Part shown: piece by piece, positions 32,701-43,276 of the stretch
Numbering within the stretch: the first letter of the stretch is position 1
How the letters are laid out: the number at the start of each line of letters is the position of its first letter
NCBI GenBank assembly: GCA_902729315.2
Contig: LR746271.1
Span: 2,936,001-3,000,000 of the forward strand
Direction of reading: 5' to 3'
Source of the DNA: Spirodela intermedia
Lineage: Eukaryota > Streptophyta > Magnoliopsida > Alismatales > Araceae
Length of the DNA: 64,000 nucleotides
The notes under the pieces: generated by a model
Databases searched by the model: none
What the model was told of the DNA's origin: nothing
What the model saw: the letters and a program-made list of their open reading frames with translations, nothing else
Program-made: the position numbers and the translations under genes

Positions 32701-35700
32701 ATGATACATTGATATAAATACCTATCAATGAACATCATTTATATTTTACTATTAGTAATCAGAATGATAATGAGTTGAAACGTTGGGAATTTCATTGGGC
32801 ATAGTAATATGAATAATAAGTTTGAGAAGAAATATGTAGAAGAAGATATTATAAATTTACATTCTCATTTATTGGTTGTGAAGAAGCTCATGTTTATACT
32901 GAAGGAAGATGACCAGTCTCATCATCACAATATTGCTAGAATGCAATCCACTATTAGTGAAAAATTACGTGATGTTATTATTTACAATGAAAGTAGTAAA
33001 AATTATGTTTCTGCTGTCGTGAGGGTTTTATAAATAAACCCTGTACTTTCATATTGGCAGATATGCCCTGAATACTTGGAATCATGTACTCTCAAGGGTA
33101 TAATATAATACTGGACCCCATCTGTCTTGTAAAACAGATTCTTGTTTTTTGTTGGAAATAGAGAAAAAACCTTATCACAAAGGACGGAGGGGAGAACGGC
33201 AGAAACCGCCTCAAGATTCATTCAACTGTAACCCCCATTATATAGGGAGTAACGATACACAACTTTTACCAAAACACCCTCAACTAATTACACTATTTCC
33301 CTACGACCTAAAACTTCCAACACCCCCCCTCAAGATGAACTTTGAAAAATTCATCCTGACTTGTTGGCGATGACAAAGATCTGTTGTTGCAGCAACTCTC
33401 CCTTTGATGGTAATCACAGATGACTGCCACTGAGGTTGTGGATTCGCCAGCACCTTTGGCTCCTCTGATGTTGTCATGCCCCAAAGACAGCTCACTTGCT
33501 GCCCTTGTACACTTGCTGTCCAGATTCTTTGAGAGATTCCAAAAAACTGGTTTGTCCGCTGCGTTTTACTGAGTTTTATACCAAGACCTTTAGGAGGAGC
33601 ATTGTAGGTGGACGACCTTTTGTTTTGCTTGATAAAGATTCAGTATCAGTGCTCAAGCCAAACTAACCAGTGAGCTATGGACATCAAGGTCAGAATGGGC
33701 CATATCCCAGTGCAGAAGAGGCTGAGAATCAAATTCTTCTCTTCTCACAGGATGCCAAGCAGTGTCCTCTTGTAGCATGTTCGTCTTGGCATGGTGTTGA
33801 TCATGCTTAAATCGCCATGGTTCATAAGGATATATGAGGGGCAAGAACGCCAAGTTCCAACAATATCTTCCACTAATTTATTGCGCGAAAATGACTTGTG
33901 AGCGCAGTCATGGCCTATCACAAAAAACCCTGTCACTGCTGTGCCAGTCCATGCCCAAGCCAGAGGGAGAAGATACCATGGAGATTTAGAAATCATAAAA
34001 ATCCCCAATGCATAAGAGGTGACTGACATCAAGACGGATTTCCAAGCTTCACATCATGACTCTCCATTTCACAATATTGCCTGACCTGAGTAACAGTTGC
34101 ATTCTCCTTGTTTCCAAGAGAGATAGCTTCATCAAAGGCAAAAAAACAGATCAAATGCACTTGTGCAGATACCTTCTTCATCAAGATAGGAAGCATACTC
34201 AGACACAAGTTTTGATAAAAGTTTCAGTGTCTCCAGATCTTCAAGAATGTTGCTCTGCTTGTTTGTTACGAGTATTAGAGAGCTTCAATCGGCTGGTAGA
34301 CATAGCATACACTTTCCATCTCAACAAAGGTATGCTGCTTTCCAGTACCAACAAGCTTCAGAAATGCTGCGAGTAGGCCCTCTATCCTTATTCGAGCCAT
34401 ATCCACAAACTGCCTTGAGACAAGTGCTTTCCCAGACTAGACTTGCCTATGATGGAAGCCGCGAGGACAACCATCTTGGAAATCTGCATAGTGTCAAAAT
34501 CTGACGCAAAGACTCTCAGCTATTACAATTGATTTGATGATGGGGCTTAGCTCTCAGGAGAGGTGCATCTCAGCACCCCTCCCACCGATCGAGTAATGAG
34601 CTCGCAGAGGAACTGGAAGGTGAAGACCATTTCGACGAAAGTAGAGGTGAGCAGACAACACCAGAAAAAATAGACTATAGCAATGTGAACTGTGGAGAAC
34701 TTTGGTCACCAGACTAGGGAAGACATAGAACTAATGCTGAATAGAAGGAGACAAACTAAGGAACATGGAGTACGACACTGGATAGACCTAGATATTTATT
34801 CAGCCTCTAGACAGAAGGCTTGATGCAGACAGAAATGACGGCAATGAATTTGAAGATGTCGTTGACAAACCTGCTACTGATGAACTCAAATATACTGTCA
34901 AATGACAGATGAAGATCAGTGCTCTCTCGTCGTAGAACTGCCTCGCCGGCAAAGAACCTCGTCGGAAGAGGAGATGACAGTGAACTCGTCGTCCTAGATT
35001 AGAGGACTGACGAAAGTATAACCGCTCTAAATGGCGGAAAGAAAACCTGCTCGAAATGGCAGGATATCACGCCTTTAAACGGCGGAAAGATAACATGCCT
35101 CCAATGGCGCAATAAGTGCATCAAGATGACGCCAGAAAGAAACTCGGCAGAGGCGGAAGGCCTCGCCGCAAAGACACTCGGCAGAGGCAGAGTGCCTCGT
35201 CGGAAAGATACTCAGCAGAGACGGAATGCCTCGCCGGAAAGATACTCGGCAGAGGCGTAAGGCCTCGCCGGAAGGATACTCGGCAGAGGTGGAAGGCCTC
35301 GCCGAACAAAGAGGGGTTTGAAACCCTAACCTGTAACCTGTCTGTCGCCAGATGTTAGTGGTGGCGTCGACGCTCCCCTAGACAAGCGACGTCGAGCAGA
35401 ACCGACGCGGAACAGAGCTGGCAGCAGCAGCAGTGACGCTCTCTCAGGTAGGAGACGCCAAACAGAGGCCGCAGCAACAGTGGTGGAGGCGATGGCACTC
35501 CCCCAGACAGAAGTTGGACAGAGCGGACGAACCTTAGCGGAACAAACCCGCTCTGATACCATGTTGGAAATAGAGAAAAAACCCCGTCACGAAGGACGGA
35601 GGGGAGAACGGCAGAAACCGCCTCAAGATTCATGACTGTAACCCCATTATATAGGGAGTAACGGTACACAACTTTTACCAAAACACCCTCAACTAATTAT

Positions 35701-38700
35701 GTATCGTAGGGAAATAATGTAATTAGTTGAGAGTGTTTTGGTAAAGTTGTGTATCATTACTCCCTATATAATGAGGGTTACAGTTGAATGAATCTTGAGG
35801 TGGTTTCCGCCGTTCTCCCCTCCATCCTTTGTGACGAGATTTTTTCTCTATTTCCAACATTTTTTATTCAATAAAGTTCTTTCTTCCTCTCCAAATGTGT
35901 TGCGGGATCTCCAGCATACTAGATTGAGGACTACCATTCTACATTCAACTATGGTTAAAAAATTAGGACTAAAGATTGAGAGGCACCCTCATATTTTTAA
36001 TATTGGGTTGATAAAAAAGAACTTTGAAATAAATATTTCATAAACTTATTTGTTAAAATATTCAGTTGGTAAAAAATATTTTGAAGTTCAATGTGATTTA
36101 GTTGACATGAGTACCTGTCACATGATTTTAGAAAGGTCTTGGCGGTTTGACATTGATGCCACATTTCATTACAAGAAGAATCACTATTTATTTTATAGAA
36201 CTGGTGAGAAAATGATTTTATGCCCAATGAAGGAGAGTGATTTCTATGTCAGTTGAAAATAATGTTATGTCAGTTCAAAATAAGGAAGATTTTAGAAAAA
36301 TTTAGAAAAAAATATAAGAACATATCAGTGTTCAAACTTCATATGCGAGTGATCAACAATTACCAAATGCTTTTTTAACTCTTATATTATTTTAGATTCG
36401 TATTACTATGACCCTTTGTGACACTGGAGAACATAATGATTCAGTTCCAATAACAAGCCTACCTGACTTTCAATATGAATTTTGAAAAGAATAGAAATTC
36501 ACATGATATAAGATTTTTTTATGAAAAGGTTTAAAAGACATTACGAATCCATGGGCATTACATGTTGGAAAGAGAGAGTATGGTTTTTATTATCCAGTTC
36601 TGGATGATATGTTTGGCATAGTATCTATAGATCCAAATATTTCTCAAAAATTGACTCAGACAGTAGTTCTCTTCAAATCAAGATCTGTTCATGTGAGAGA
36701 TGGAATTTTTTTTCTCAAACAATTGCATGCTTTTTTCAAATCATTTGCATTGTTTGCCTTGTCTAATATGAGGATGATGAGCCTAATGAATTTCTATATC
36801 AAAAAGTATTTTGTCTCTTGTTTCAGTTATACATTCGGTTACAAAGGTCTAGAAGAACATATGTTTTATTTGAAAGAGGTTTTGAGAGTTTTACAGCAGA
36901 ATCAGCTACACGTAAATTTTCAAAAATTTAACTTCATCACTGGAAATATGATTTTTTCGGGATCAACCCAAAGAATTTTACCAAATTGTTTTTAGAAGGC
37001 TCCCAAAATTGGCCATCAATCTGGTGCATAGTTTTTATATATTGAACCATCTGTAGCATAAATTTCTGAAAAATTCTGCTTCTAGCATCATATCTATTAC
37101 TGAATGTATGAAGAAAGAAAATCTCAGTTGGACAGAAGCATCAATAAGAAGATTTGATCTCTGTAAGCGATTTGAACTTTCCAAGAGATTTTATCCATTG
37201 TCACTCCCAAACTGAGGTTATAAATGAGACGCTATGCCGTTTTGATTCATTCCATTTCAGAAGATAAATCAGGAGAGTAGGATTTGACCTTGGACTTTGG
37301 TAACATGTCGCATCATTTCAATCATACAACTTCAAGAAGTCGTCCTTCACTCAGTTACCAGAATGATTTGGTAGGATTAATCAGAAACATGAAGAAAATG
37401 TTTTTGAAGGCAATTATTTGATCATTATAAACTTGCAAATATACAGATTTCAGTTGGAAGCTATAACGAGGAGTTAAGGCCGATGATCCTATTTGTGAAC
37501 CTCTATGTGTCTCATCTTGATAATTATGATGAGAGTATGATGTTAGACATCACTTCCAAAAGAGAGAATGGTGAAAAGTTTTTGTGGGCCAGACGTTCCG
37601 AAAGCTTGAAGGATGAGGTGGCCCAAAATCAGATTTGGCCTATAAGAAAATCGTGAGAAATGCTTTAGAGATTAGTTTAAGTTAATTTTTCTCTTTTGGT
37701 ACACTTTAAATCTGTTTTACAGCATTATTTTTAAGCGTTTTGATTTTTTTTTAAAAGTACCATTAAAACAGTTTGATTTTGTTAAAGGTATTTAACAGAA
37801 ATTCGGCCTATTTAAACCCTTACGCGTTGTAAATCCGGAGGCATTTTGAGTTGGTACGAATTCTACTTGTTTGAGGTTTCCCCTCTCTATGCTTGTGGAT
37901 TCAAGGCAATATTGTGATCTCTGTGGATTCAAGGGTTGTCCCATCAAGTCCTTGTGGATTGAAGAATTAATGTTTCTATGTTCTATCTTGTGGATTCAAG
38001 AACGAATTTTCTTTTTCATGCAACTCCCACTGAGTCACCTTCACTGTGTCTTGTCACAATTTTTTGTCAAATAATCTAAAGGAAAACAAGCTGTCAGATG
38101 GAAGTCAAACTCTCGAAACGTCATGATAAAAAAGTGCCCTCTCTCTTTCTTCCCCAGGTGTTGCCTAGGAGTACTAACTTACGGTTTTGGGTCCAAAAAG
38201 ACACTCCTTGAAGACTTTGCAACCTCATCGTTGACCAATCTTGGGGCGGTCGTCATAAACGGATATCTTCCATCAGTCAACCTGAAGCAGGTCACAACCT
38301 CTTATCTTTTCGTTCAGTTGGGTACACTTTTCCCCTGAGATGGATCTTCTGCCGCAGGTTGTGCTTGCTTTAGCAGAGCTCTGGTGGGCCCAGTCCCACG
38401 GCAGGCGGAGGAGCTCAGCTAGGGAGCCTTCTGGCGCGCAATCCATGGAAGATCTCATCTCTTCCCTGGACGAAAAGCCCACAAAAGATGTGGAGTCCTT
38501 CGTGTGCCTGGTCGTCCACAACATCGACGGCCCCGCCCTGCGGGACACTGAGTCCCAGCGATATCTGGGACGAATTGCTGCTTGCTCTGCCGTCCGGATG
38601 ATTGCGTCTGTTGATCATGTCAACGCCCCCCTCCGTCAGTACTTCTAGCAACTCCACTAATGATGTTGTTGTTGATGAGTAGAGAGAGAGAGAGTGAAGA

Positions 38701-39253
38701 GGATAATGTGTTGTGATGGTTTGGGTGATTTGGTTGCAGTGTGGGACAAGAAGATGGTTCACAGGGAGTTCAGGTGGTGCTGGCACCACGTGCCGACGTT
38801 CGAGCCGTACAGAGCAGAGGGGGTCTTCTTCCCCCTCGTCCTCGCCAGCGGCCATGCCGCGCAGACTGCAAGGACAGCCCTAACCGTCCTTCAGAGCCTC
38901 ACACCGAATGCTCAGAGCGTCTTCAAGGCCCTCGCCGAGTATCAACTGGCCCATCCTAAGGAAGAGGGTTAGTCCCTGCTCTCTCTCTCTCTCTCTCTTG
39001 CTTGACGCATCTTCTCTACCGACATCTCTTTCTCTCTCCCTCTCTCTCTCGTTCAGGGATGCCGGGGAATGCTCTCTACGGGATGTGCCGCGAGCGGTTT
39101 CTGGTGAGCAGCCTGGTGACGCTGAAGTCGCACTTGGCGGAGTTCAAGGACCACGACCTTGTGAAGGTGAGGAGGAATTCCGAGGGCCAGGAGTGCTATC
39201 ACGTGCCACTTGCCGACGACGCCCTGGAGAAGCTGCTACAAGAACTGAATTAG
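29742..39253 (+). CDS. ORC2: Origin recognition complex subunit 2
   Basis: Nuclear subunit of the six-part complex that marks replication origins and loads the MCM helicase. Six exons join with consistent phase: 29742-29903, 30541-30647, 38158-38290, 38358-38634, 38740-38967 and 39057-39253. They give 367 residues, the length typical of plant ORC2. Family blocks in order: [20 protein letters not shown] (about 22-41), SDINPVDEQ (46-54), [40 protein letters not shown], the [19 protein letters not shown] block, [20 protein letters not shown] and the C-terminal winged-helix part [19 protein letters not shown]. Intron 2 (30648-38157) is 7510 bp and full of retrotransposon sequence; the other introns are 67-637 bp. 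GC content rises sharply in the last three exons. A canonical E2F site precedes the gene. No disabling change is seen. Confidence 0.95.
30648..31478 (+). other. ORC2 intron 2, part left of the gypsy element
   Basis: AT-rich intron sequence. A minus-strand open frame at 31342-31554 looks transposon-derived but could not be assigned. Nothing else is recognised. Confidence 0.5.
31479..32022 (+). repeat. 5' LTR of the intronic gypsy element
   Basis: Aligns with 37538-38030. Starts TGATG and lies directly before the primer-binding-like site. The exact 3' end is uncertain by about 10 bp. Confidence 0.7.
33150..33322 (-). repeat. 3' LTR of the gene-capturing element
   Basis: 173 bp, TGTTGG...CCAACA. 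On the minus strand it includes CTCCCTATATAATGG, a likely promoter TATA. It matches the pair of LTR copies at 35562-35859. Confidence 0.88.
33323..33659 (-). other. Unassigned internal part of the gene-capturing element
   Basis: Lies between the polypurine tract and the FAD6 piece. A minus-strand 64-codon frame (33301-33495, with [18 protein letters not shown]) may be another captured fragment, but I do not recognise it. Confidence 0.4.
33660..34045 (-). pseudogene. Captured fragment of plastid omega-6 desaturase (FAD6) cDNA
   Basis: The minus strand reads, through a few frameshifts, a central part of the chloroplast omega-6 (oleate) desaturase: [40 protein letters not shown], then the first histidine box (HDCAH in [20 protein letters not shown]), [15 protein letters not shown] and the second histidine box (HDQHH, followed by AKTNM), ending near MSIAHWLVW. 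The third histidine box and both termini are missing. The stretch is continuous across ~380 bp with no introns, while the plant gene is split into many exons, so it derives from spliced RNA. A 1-nt deletion near its start and later frameshifts rule out a working enzyme. It is fused directly to the delta-COP piece. Confidence 0.85.
34046..34500 (-). pseudogene. Captured fragment of coatomer delta subunit (delta-COP) cDNA
   Basis: The minus strand starts with a short 5' UTR-like stretch and ATG (34472-34474), [12 protein letters not shown], as in plant coatomer subunit delta. A 5-nt insertion (TCTAGTCTGGG) then breaks the frame. Further delta-COP blocks appear in other frames: [72 protein letters not shown] and [20 protein letters not shown], ending at QYCEMESHD. 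It covers roughly the first 140 residues (the longin-like N-terminal domain), without introns. Multiple frameshifts make it non-coding now. It ends exactly where FAD6 sequence begins. Confidence 0.85.
35142..35306. repeat. Five 34-bp tandem repeats in the element leader
   Basis: Imperfect units beginning ACTCGGCAGAGGCGGAAGG and containing GCCTCGCCG, each 34 bp. Related shorter motifs (GGCGGAAAG) extend leftward to about 34930. Confidence 0.85.
35562..35859. repeat. Two LTR copies fused head to head (palindrome)
   Basis: 35562-35699 is the element's 5' LTR in minus orientation, lacking its first ~35 bp. 35704-35859 is another copy of the same LTR in plus orientation, lacking its first ~16 bp. 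Together they form a near-perfect inverted repeat of about 300 bp with intact CCAACA and TGTTGG outer ends, and the TTTTT target-site duplication lies outside the whole structure. Confidence 0.85.
37538..38030 (+). repeat. 3' LTR of the intronic gypsy element
   Basis: Aligns with 31479-32022 (shared TGATG start region, GGAGGCATTTTGAGTT and the repeated GTGGATTCAAG motifs). It ends about 130 bp before ORC2 exon 3. Confidence 0.7.
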
Positions 39254-39531
39254 ACGGCGCGTCGACTGCTTGCCAAAGTTGTGCTGCCTTTACTGAATGG
39301 GAGGGTTGACTCCCTCCACCCACCCACCTCAACCCCCACCTCAAAAAAAAAGAGAAAAAACTCCCCCAAAAATTATTGCGGGGGTGTAAATTATGCACAA
39401 CCTTTTGCCTCTGGACAGCTCTGAGGTGAAGTTGACTCCTGTGATTTCAAGGAGTTGACTTTGTGAATGCCTTGCTATCGGAGACCATGATGTTTGCAGA
39501 GACTACCCATTTTGGGGCCTAGCCTGGGGAC
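39254..39531. other. 3' region between the convergent ORC2 and PPR genes
   Basis: 278 bp between the stop codons of two genes facing each other. It must hold both 3' UTRs, which probably overlap. An A-rich run lies near 39343-39359. Confidence 0.6.
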
Positions 39532-41091
39532 TCATGGGCCTTGAGACAGCAGAAGAGGTGAAGTGCCCAGGAACATCTCTTCCTGGATGGTACTATGGGC
39601 GATGTTCTTCCGCACCTGCCTCTCCTCCATCAGCTTCCTCACGGCGGCGACGTCCTCCCACCTCCTCGCGTTGGCATATATGTCGGCCAAGACGGAGTAG
39701 ATCCCGCTGTCCTCAGGGTTGAGTTCCAGGAGCCGCGCGGCAGCGACCTCCGCCGCCTCGACGTGGCCGTGGATGCGGCAACCCCCCAGGACGCCGCCCC
39801 ATACGTACGCGTCCGCCGCCATCGGCATGCCGTCGATCATGTCCATGGCCTCTCCGATCATCCCGGCGCGCCCGAGGATGTCGGCCATGCACCCGTAGTG
39901 CTTGAGCTCGCGCTCGACGCCGTGGACGGCCACCATGCCAGCGAACAGCTGCCGCGCAGCGTCGACGAGGCCGGCGTGGCTGCAGCCGGCGAGGACGCCG
40001 AGGAAGGTCACGCCGTCAGGGCGGACTCCGGCGAGCCGCATCTCGCGCAAGTACTCCAGGGAGTGCTCGCCGTGGCCGTGCATGCCGAGCCCGACGATGA
40101 GGGCGTTCCAGGTGAAGACGTTCTTCTCCGGGCTCCGCCGGAAGACGATCACAGCGGCGTTTATGCGTCCGCACTTGGCGTACATGTCGACGAGGGCGGT
40201 GGTGAGGAAGACACCGCTGGGCCTCCCCCTGCGGCGGCGCTTCTCGATGTAGGCGTGCACGGCCCTGCCGCGGCCCAGGGCTCCCAGCTGCGCACAGGTG
40301 GAGAGGGCGGCCACCAGGGATACGTCGTCGGGTTCTACCCCCGCAGCCATCATCGCCTCGAAGAGCTCCAGCGCCGCCTCGCTCCGGCGGGTCCGCGAGT
40401 ACCCGGCCAGGAGGGTCCCGTAGGAGACGACGTCCCTCTCAGGCATCCTTTCGAAGATCCCCCGCGCTCGATCCGTCTCGCCGGCCTTCAGGTACCCGTC
40501 GAGGAGCGCGTTGTAGGAGACGACGTCCCGGCGGGGAGCTCCGTCGAACAGGTGCTGCGCGTCTGACATGGCCCCGGAGCTCGCGTAGACGCTGATCAGT
40601 GCGTTAATGGCGAACTCATCCCCGCCGAGCCCGACCTTGAGGCTCTGCGCGTGGAGGGCGCGGCCGAGGCGGGGGCAGCCCAGGCGCGTGCTGGCCTTGA
40701 GGGCGAAGGGGAAGGTGTGGAGGTCGGGCGGCACGTCGCGGCGGCGCATGGCGCGGAACACGCGGAGAGCGGCGAGAGGGGAGGCGAGGAGGGTGAAGAT
40801 TCTCATGAGGACGTTGTGGGGGAAGGTGGAGGGGCGGGGGATCTGGCGGAAGATGGAAAGGCCATACTCCGCGGAGGAGGGCGCTGGGATTGGTTCGACC
40901 AGGGAGAAGGCATACAGCAGCCGGGAGAGCGTGCGAGAAGAAGGGTCAGGCGAGGCGGCGAGGAGGCCCGACGTAGTGAGCAGCGCGTGCGCCGCCTTCA
41001 GAAGCTTCAGGTTCCGGCATTGACGCAGAGGAATGAGAAGGGTCGACGGACACAGCCACCGCCGCACCGGCGCCGGTGCCGGCGCGAGCAT
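39532..41091 (-). CDS. PLS-class pentatricopeptide repeat protein, E type
   Basis: Single-exon gene of 519 residues. PPR proteins bind organellar RNA one base per repeat and guide editing or processing in mitochondria or chloroplasts. After a short basic N-terminus (LLIPLRQCRNLKLLKAAHA), tandem repeats of 31-36 residues run from about residue 85, for example YNALLDGYLKAGETDRARGI, VVSYGTLLAGYSRTRRSEAA, LTTALVDMYAKCGRINAAVI, FTWNALIVGLGMHGHGEHSL and GVTFLGVLAGCSHAGLVDAA. The C-terminus has an E domain (YVWGGVLGGCRIHGHVEAAE, then LLELNPEDSGIYSVLADIYA and the MEERQVRKN linker) and no DYW deaminase domain. Such E proteins usually recruit a separate deaminase for C-to-U editing. The RNA target cannot be told by eye. 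Very GC-rich, intronless and intact; convergent with ORC2. Confidence 0.92.
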   Translation of the reverse strand: MLAPAPAPVRRWLCPSTLLIPLRQCRNLKLLKAAHALLTTSGLLAASPDPSSRTLSRLLYAFSLVEPIPAPSSAEYGLSIFRQIPRPSTFPHNVLMRIFTLLASPLAALRVFRAMRRRDVPPDLHTFPFALKASTRLGCPRLGRALHAQSLKVGLGGDEFAINALISVYASSGAMSDAQHLFDGAPRRDVVSYNALLDGYLKAGETDRARGIFERMPERDVVSYGTLLAGYSRTRRSEAALELFEAMMAAGVEPDDVSLVAALSTCAQLGALGRGRAVHAYIEKRRRRGRPSGVFLTTALVDMYAKCGRINAAVIVFRRSPEKNVFTWNALIVGLGMHGHGEHSLEYLREMRLAGVRPDGVTFLGVLAGCSHAGLVDAARQLFAGMVAVHGVERELKHYGCMADILGRAGMIGEAMDMIDGMPMAADAYVWGGVLGGCRIHGHVEAAEVAAARLLELNPEDSGIYSVLADIYANARRWEDVAAVRKLMEERQVRKNIAHSTIQEEMFLGTSPLLLSQGP

Positions 41092-42408
41092 TCACCTCGG
41101 CGCCGGCGTCGGATAAGGCGAAAAAGCACGTAAGACGGCCTCGAAACAGAGGAGAAGCACGTGTCTGCTGGTTTTGCGAGCGTGCGAGCGAGCGAGCGGT
41201 AGTCCACTGAATCGGTGCTAATTCTCCACACTAGTAACGAAAATTGTAAGACAACCTGAAAGGACCCTTCTGCCCTTCACTCAAAGTCAAAGAGCCATTT
41301 CCCCCCTCCGCTGTCTACAGGGGTGGTAAGACTCAATTGCATGCACGAGTGGGAGGAGAGCCTCAAACTGAACAGTGGACTTTCTCCAGGTCAAAACCAT
41401 TTATATTGTGTAAATTATTATTATTATTTTATTGATACAAAAAAATAAATTTAATAAAATACTAAAATTAAAATGTCTAATGAGATCTTAATAAAAAAAA
41501 TTAATACAAAAATAGCAAGCGTGATAATCCATTTTATGAATGGACAACTGAATCAATAGAGATGATGATTATAGCATTGGTGATGATCATCAAACTATAC
41601 ATGAGAAAATATGTACATACATATTTTCATATGGATAAAGGCAGAAGATATTTTTCTTCAACTTTGAAGTATTGTATTATTTATTGATACTTTGATATAC
41701 GAATAGTTGAAGTAGATTCGCTGAAGAGGATGGATTATGTGTATATATGACTTCATCCGCCACATGGAAGATATGTTGGTTCTCTCGAGGAAAATATTTT
41801 CCATGATCACACCCGAATCCATGTCATGAATGAACAGGGGGTCCATAATGTGACATAATCTAGTATTATGCTCTATCTATTCTACTTATCTATAGTTTAT
41901 AGTATGGAAATGCATCCATTTCCTTTGCATGCATCGAGATAGGCTATCGGAGTTCTACTTATCTATAGTTTATAGTATGGAAATGCATATACTTATCTAT
42001 AGTTCATACTATCGGAGTGAAATAAGGGATCTAAAGAAAAAAGGCTAAACTTTGTTAGCATTACGTAAATTCTTTTCATTGAAGAAGCCCACGTGGGCTT
42101 ACGAATTTGTAGCTCACCGAAGTTAAACCGTGGTGGGAAGAAATCGAGCGGGTCGATCATGTACCAAACAAAGCCGAGGGCGGAAATCACAAGAAATGGA
42201 GAAAAGGTGGTAGATTTATCTCGTAGATGAACGGAGATCATGGAGAATCAGGAAGAAATTATTGTACAGAAGAACTGGCGAAACAGAGAAACCACAGCCA
42301 TTCAAGGATTTTGGCGGCGCCGGAGGCCCTCGCTCCTCATGGTCTAATCACTGGCCCTTAGAGCAGCAGAGCATCGAGTGAATCTGCACAGGACGGCTCG
42401 ACTCTCCT
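41092..42408. other. Spacer between the PPR and RPS27 genes
   Basis: AT-rich, no gene recognised. It includes the PPR promoter side, the 3' UTR of RPS27 and a short direct repeat (41880-41999). Confidence 0.6.
41880..41999 (+). repeat. Short direct repeats, ~35-bp unit
   Basis: The unit CTACTTATCTATAGTTTATA plus its continuation GTATGGAAATGCAT occurs twice about 73 bp apart, followed by a partial third copy (ACTTATCTATAGTTCATA). Confidence 0.85.
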
Positions 42409-43154
<746 letters not shown>

Positions 43155-43247
43155 GTTCAACACGAAATGGTTTGACGAAGGGAGAGGAGAGGGAGCTGGA
43201 TAGAGCAGGGGGCAGCCTAAAGAAGACAGGGAGGGTGAAGGAAGATT

Positions 43248-43256
43248 TAAACCCTA
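43248..43256 (+). promoter_or_regulatory. Telo-box in the RPS27 promoter
   Basis: AAACCCTAA about 95 bp upstream of the RPS27 ATG. This element is common in promoters of plant ribosomal protein and other translation genes and works in either orientation. Confidence 0.65.
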
Positions 43257-43266
43257 ATCCGCAATC

Positions 43267-43276
43267 CTTATAAAGA
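43267..43276 (-). promoter_or_regulatory. TATA box of RPS27
   Basis: The minus strand reads CTTTATAAGG, about 115 bp upstream of the ATG and just upstream of the telo-box. Confidence 0.5.

Larger units (their letters stand above)
33150..35859 (-). mobile_element. TRIM-like LTR element carrying captured delta-COP and FAD6 pieces
   Basis: A 2.7-kb non-autonomous LTR retrotransposon in minus orientation, nested in the gypsy element. Evidence: termini TGTTGG...CCAACA; the 5-bp direct repeat TTTTT on both sides (33145-33149, 35860-35864); a 173-bp 3' LTR at 33150-33322 preceded on the minus strand by a polypurine tract (CTTGAGGGGGG, plus-strand 33323-33335); and a 5' LTR at 35562 preceded in plus coordinates by the primer-binding site (35551-35561, TGGTATCAGAG on the minus strand, complementary to initiator tRNA-Met). 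No gag or pol is present. The body has a GC-rich leader with 34-bp tandem repeats, then intron-free delta-COP sequence fused to intron-free FAD6 sequence. Size, short LTRs and transduced host exons fit the TRIM class; the class label is inference. Confidence 0.85.
31479..38030 (+). mobile_element. Composite decayed Ty3/gypsy element in ORC2 intron 2
   Basis: LTR-like repeats at about 31479-32022 and 37538-38030 share long stretches (ATCACTTCCAAAA, GGAGGCATTTTGAGTT, GAATTCTACTTGTTTGAGG). A primer-binding-like TGGTATCAAAACAAGG follows the first at about 32023. Internal pieces: a reverse-transcriptase C-terminal fragment ([20 protein letters not shown], about 32293-32460), a retropepsin region (about 35945-36220, [19 protein letters not shown] and [16 protein letters not shown]) and a second RT fragment (about 36845-36950, [20 protein letters not shown]). 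An RT fragment lying before the protease is not the native order, so the element is rearranged or built from two elements. The nested element 33150-35859 splits it. Confidence 0.75.

Noticed and set aside
38340-38648. Independent 102-codon gene
   Set aside because: It is ORC2 exon 4 plus flanking intron. The frame continues through splice sites into exons 3 and 5.
39595-40566. 323-codon plus-strand open frame, and 40651-41133
   Set aside because: Antisense shadows of the PPR gene. GC-rich codon use keeps the opposite frames open.
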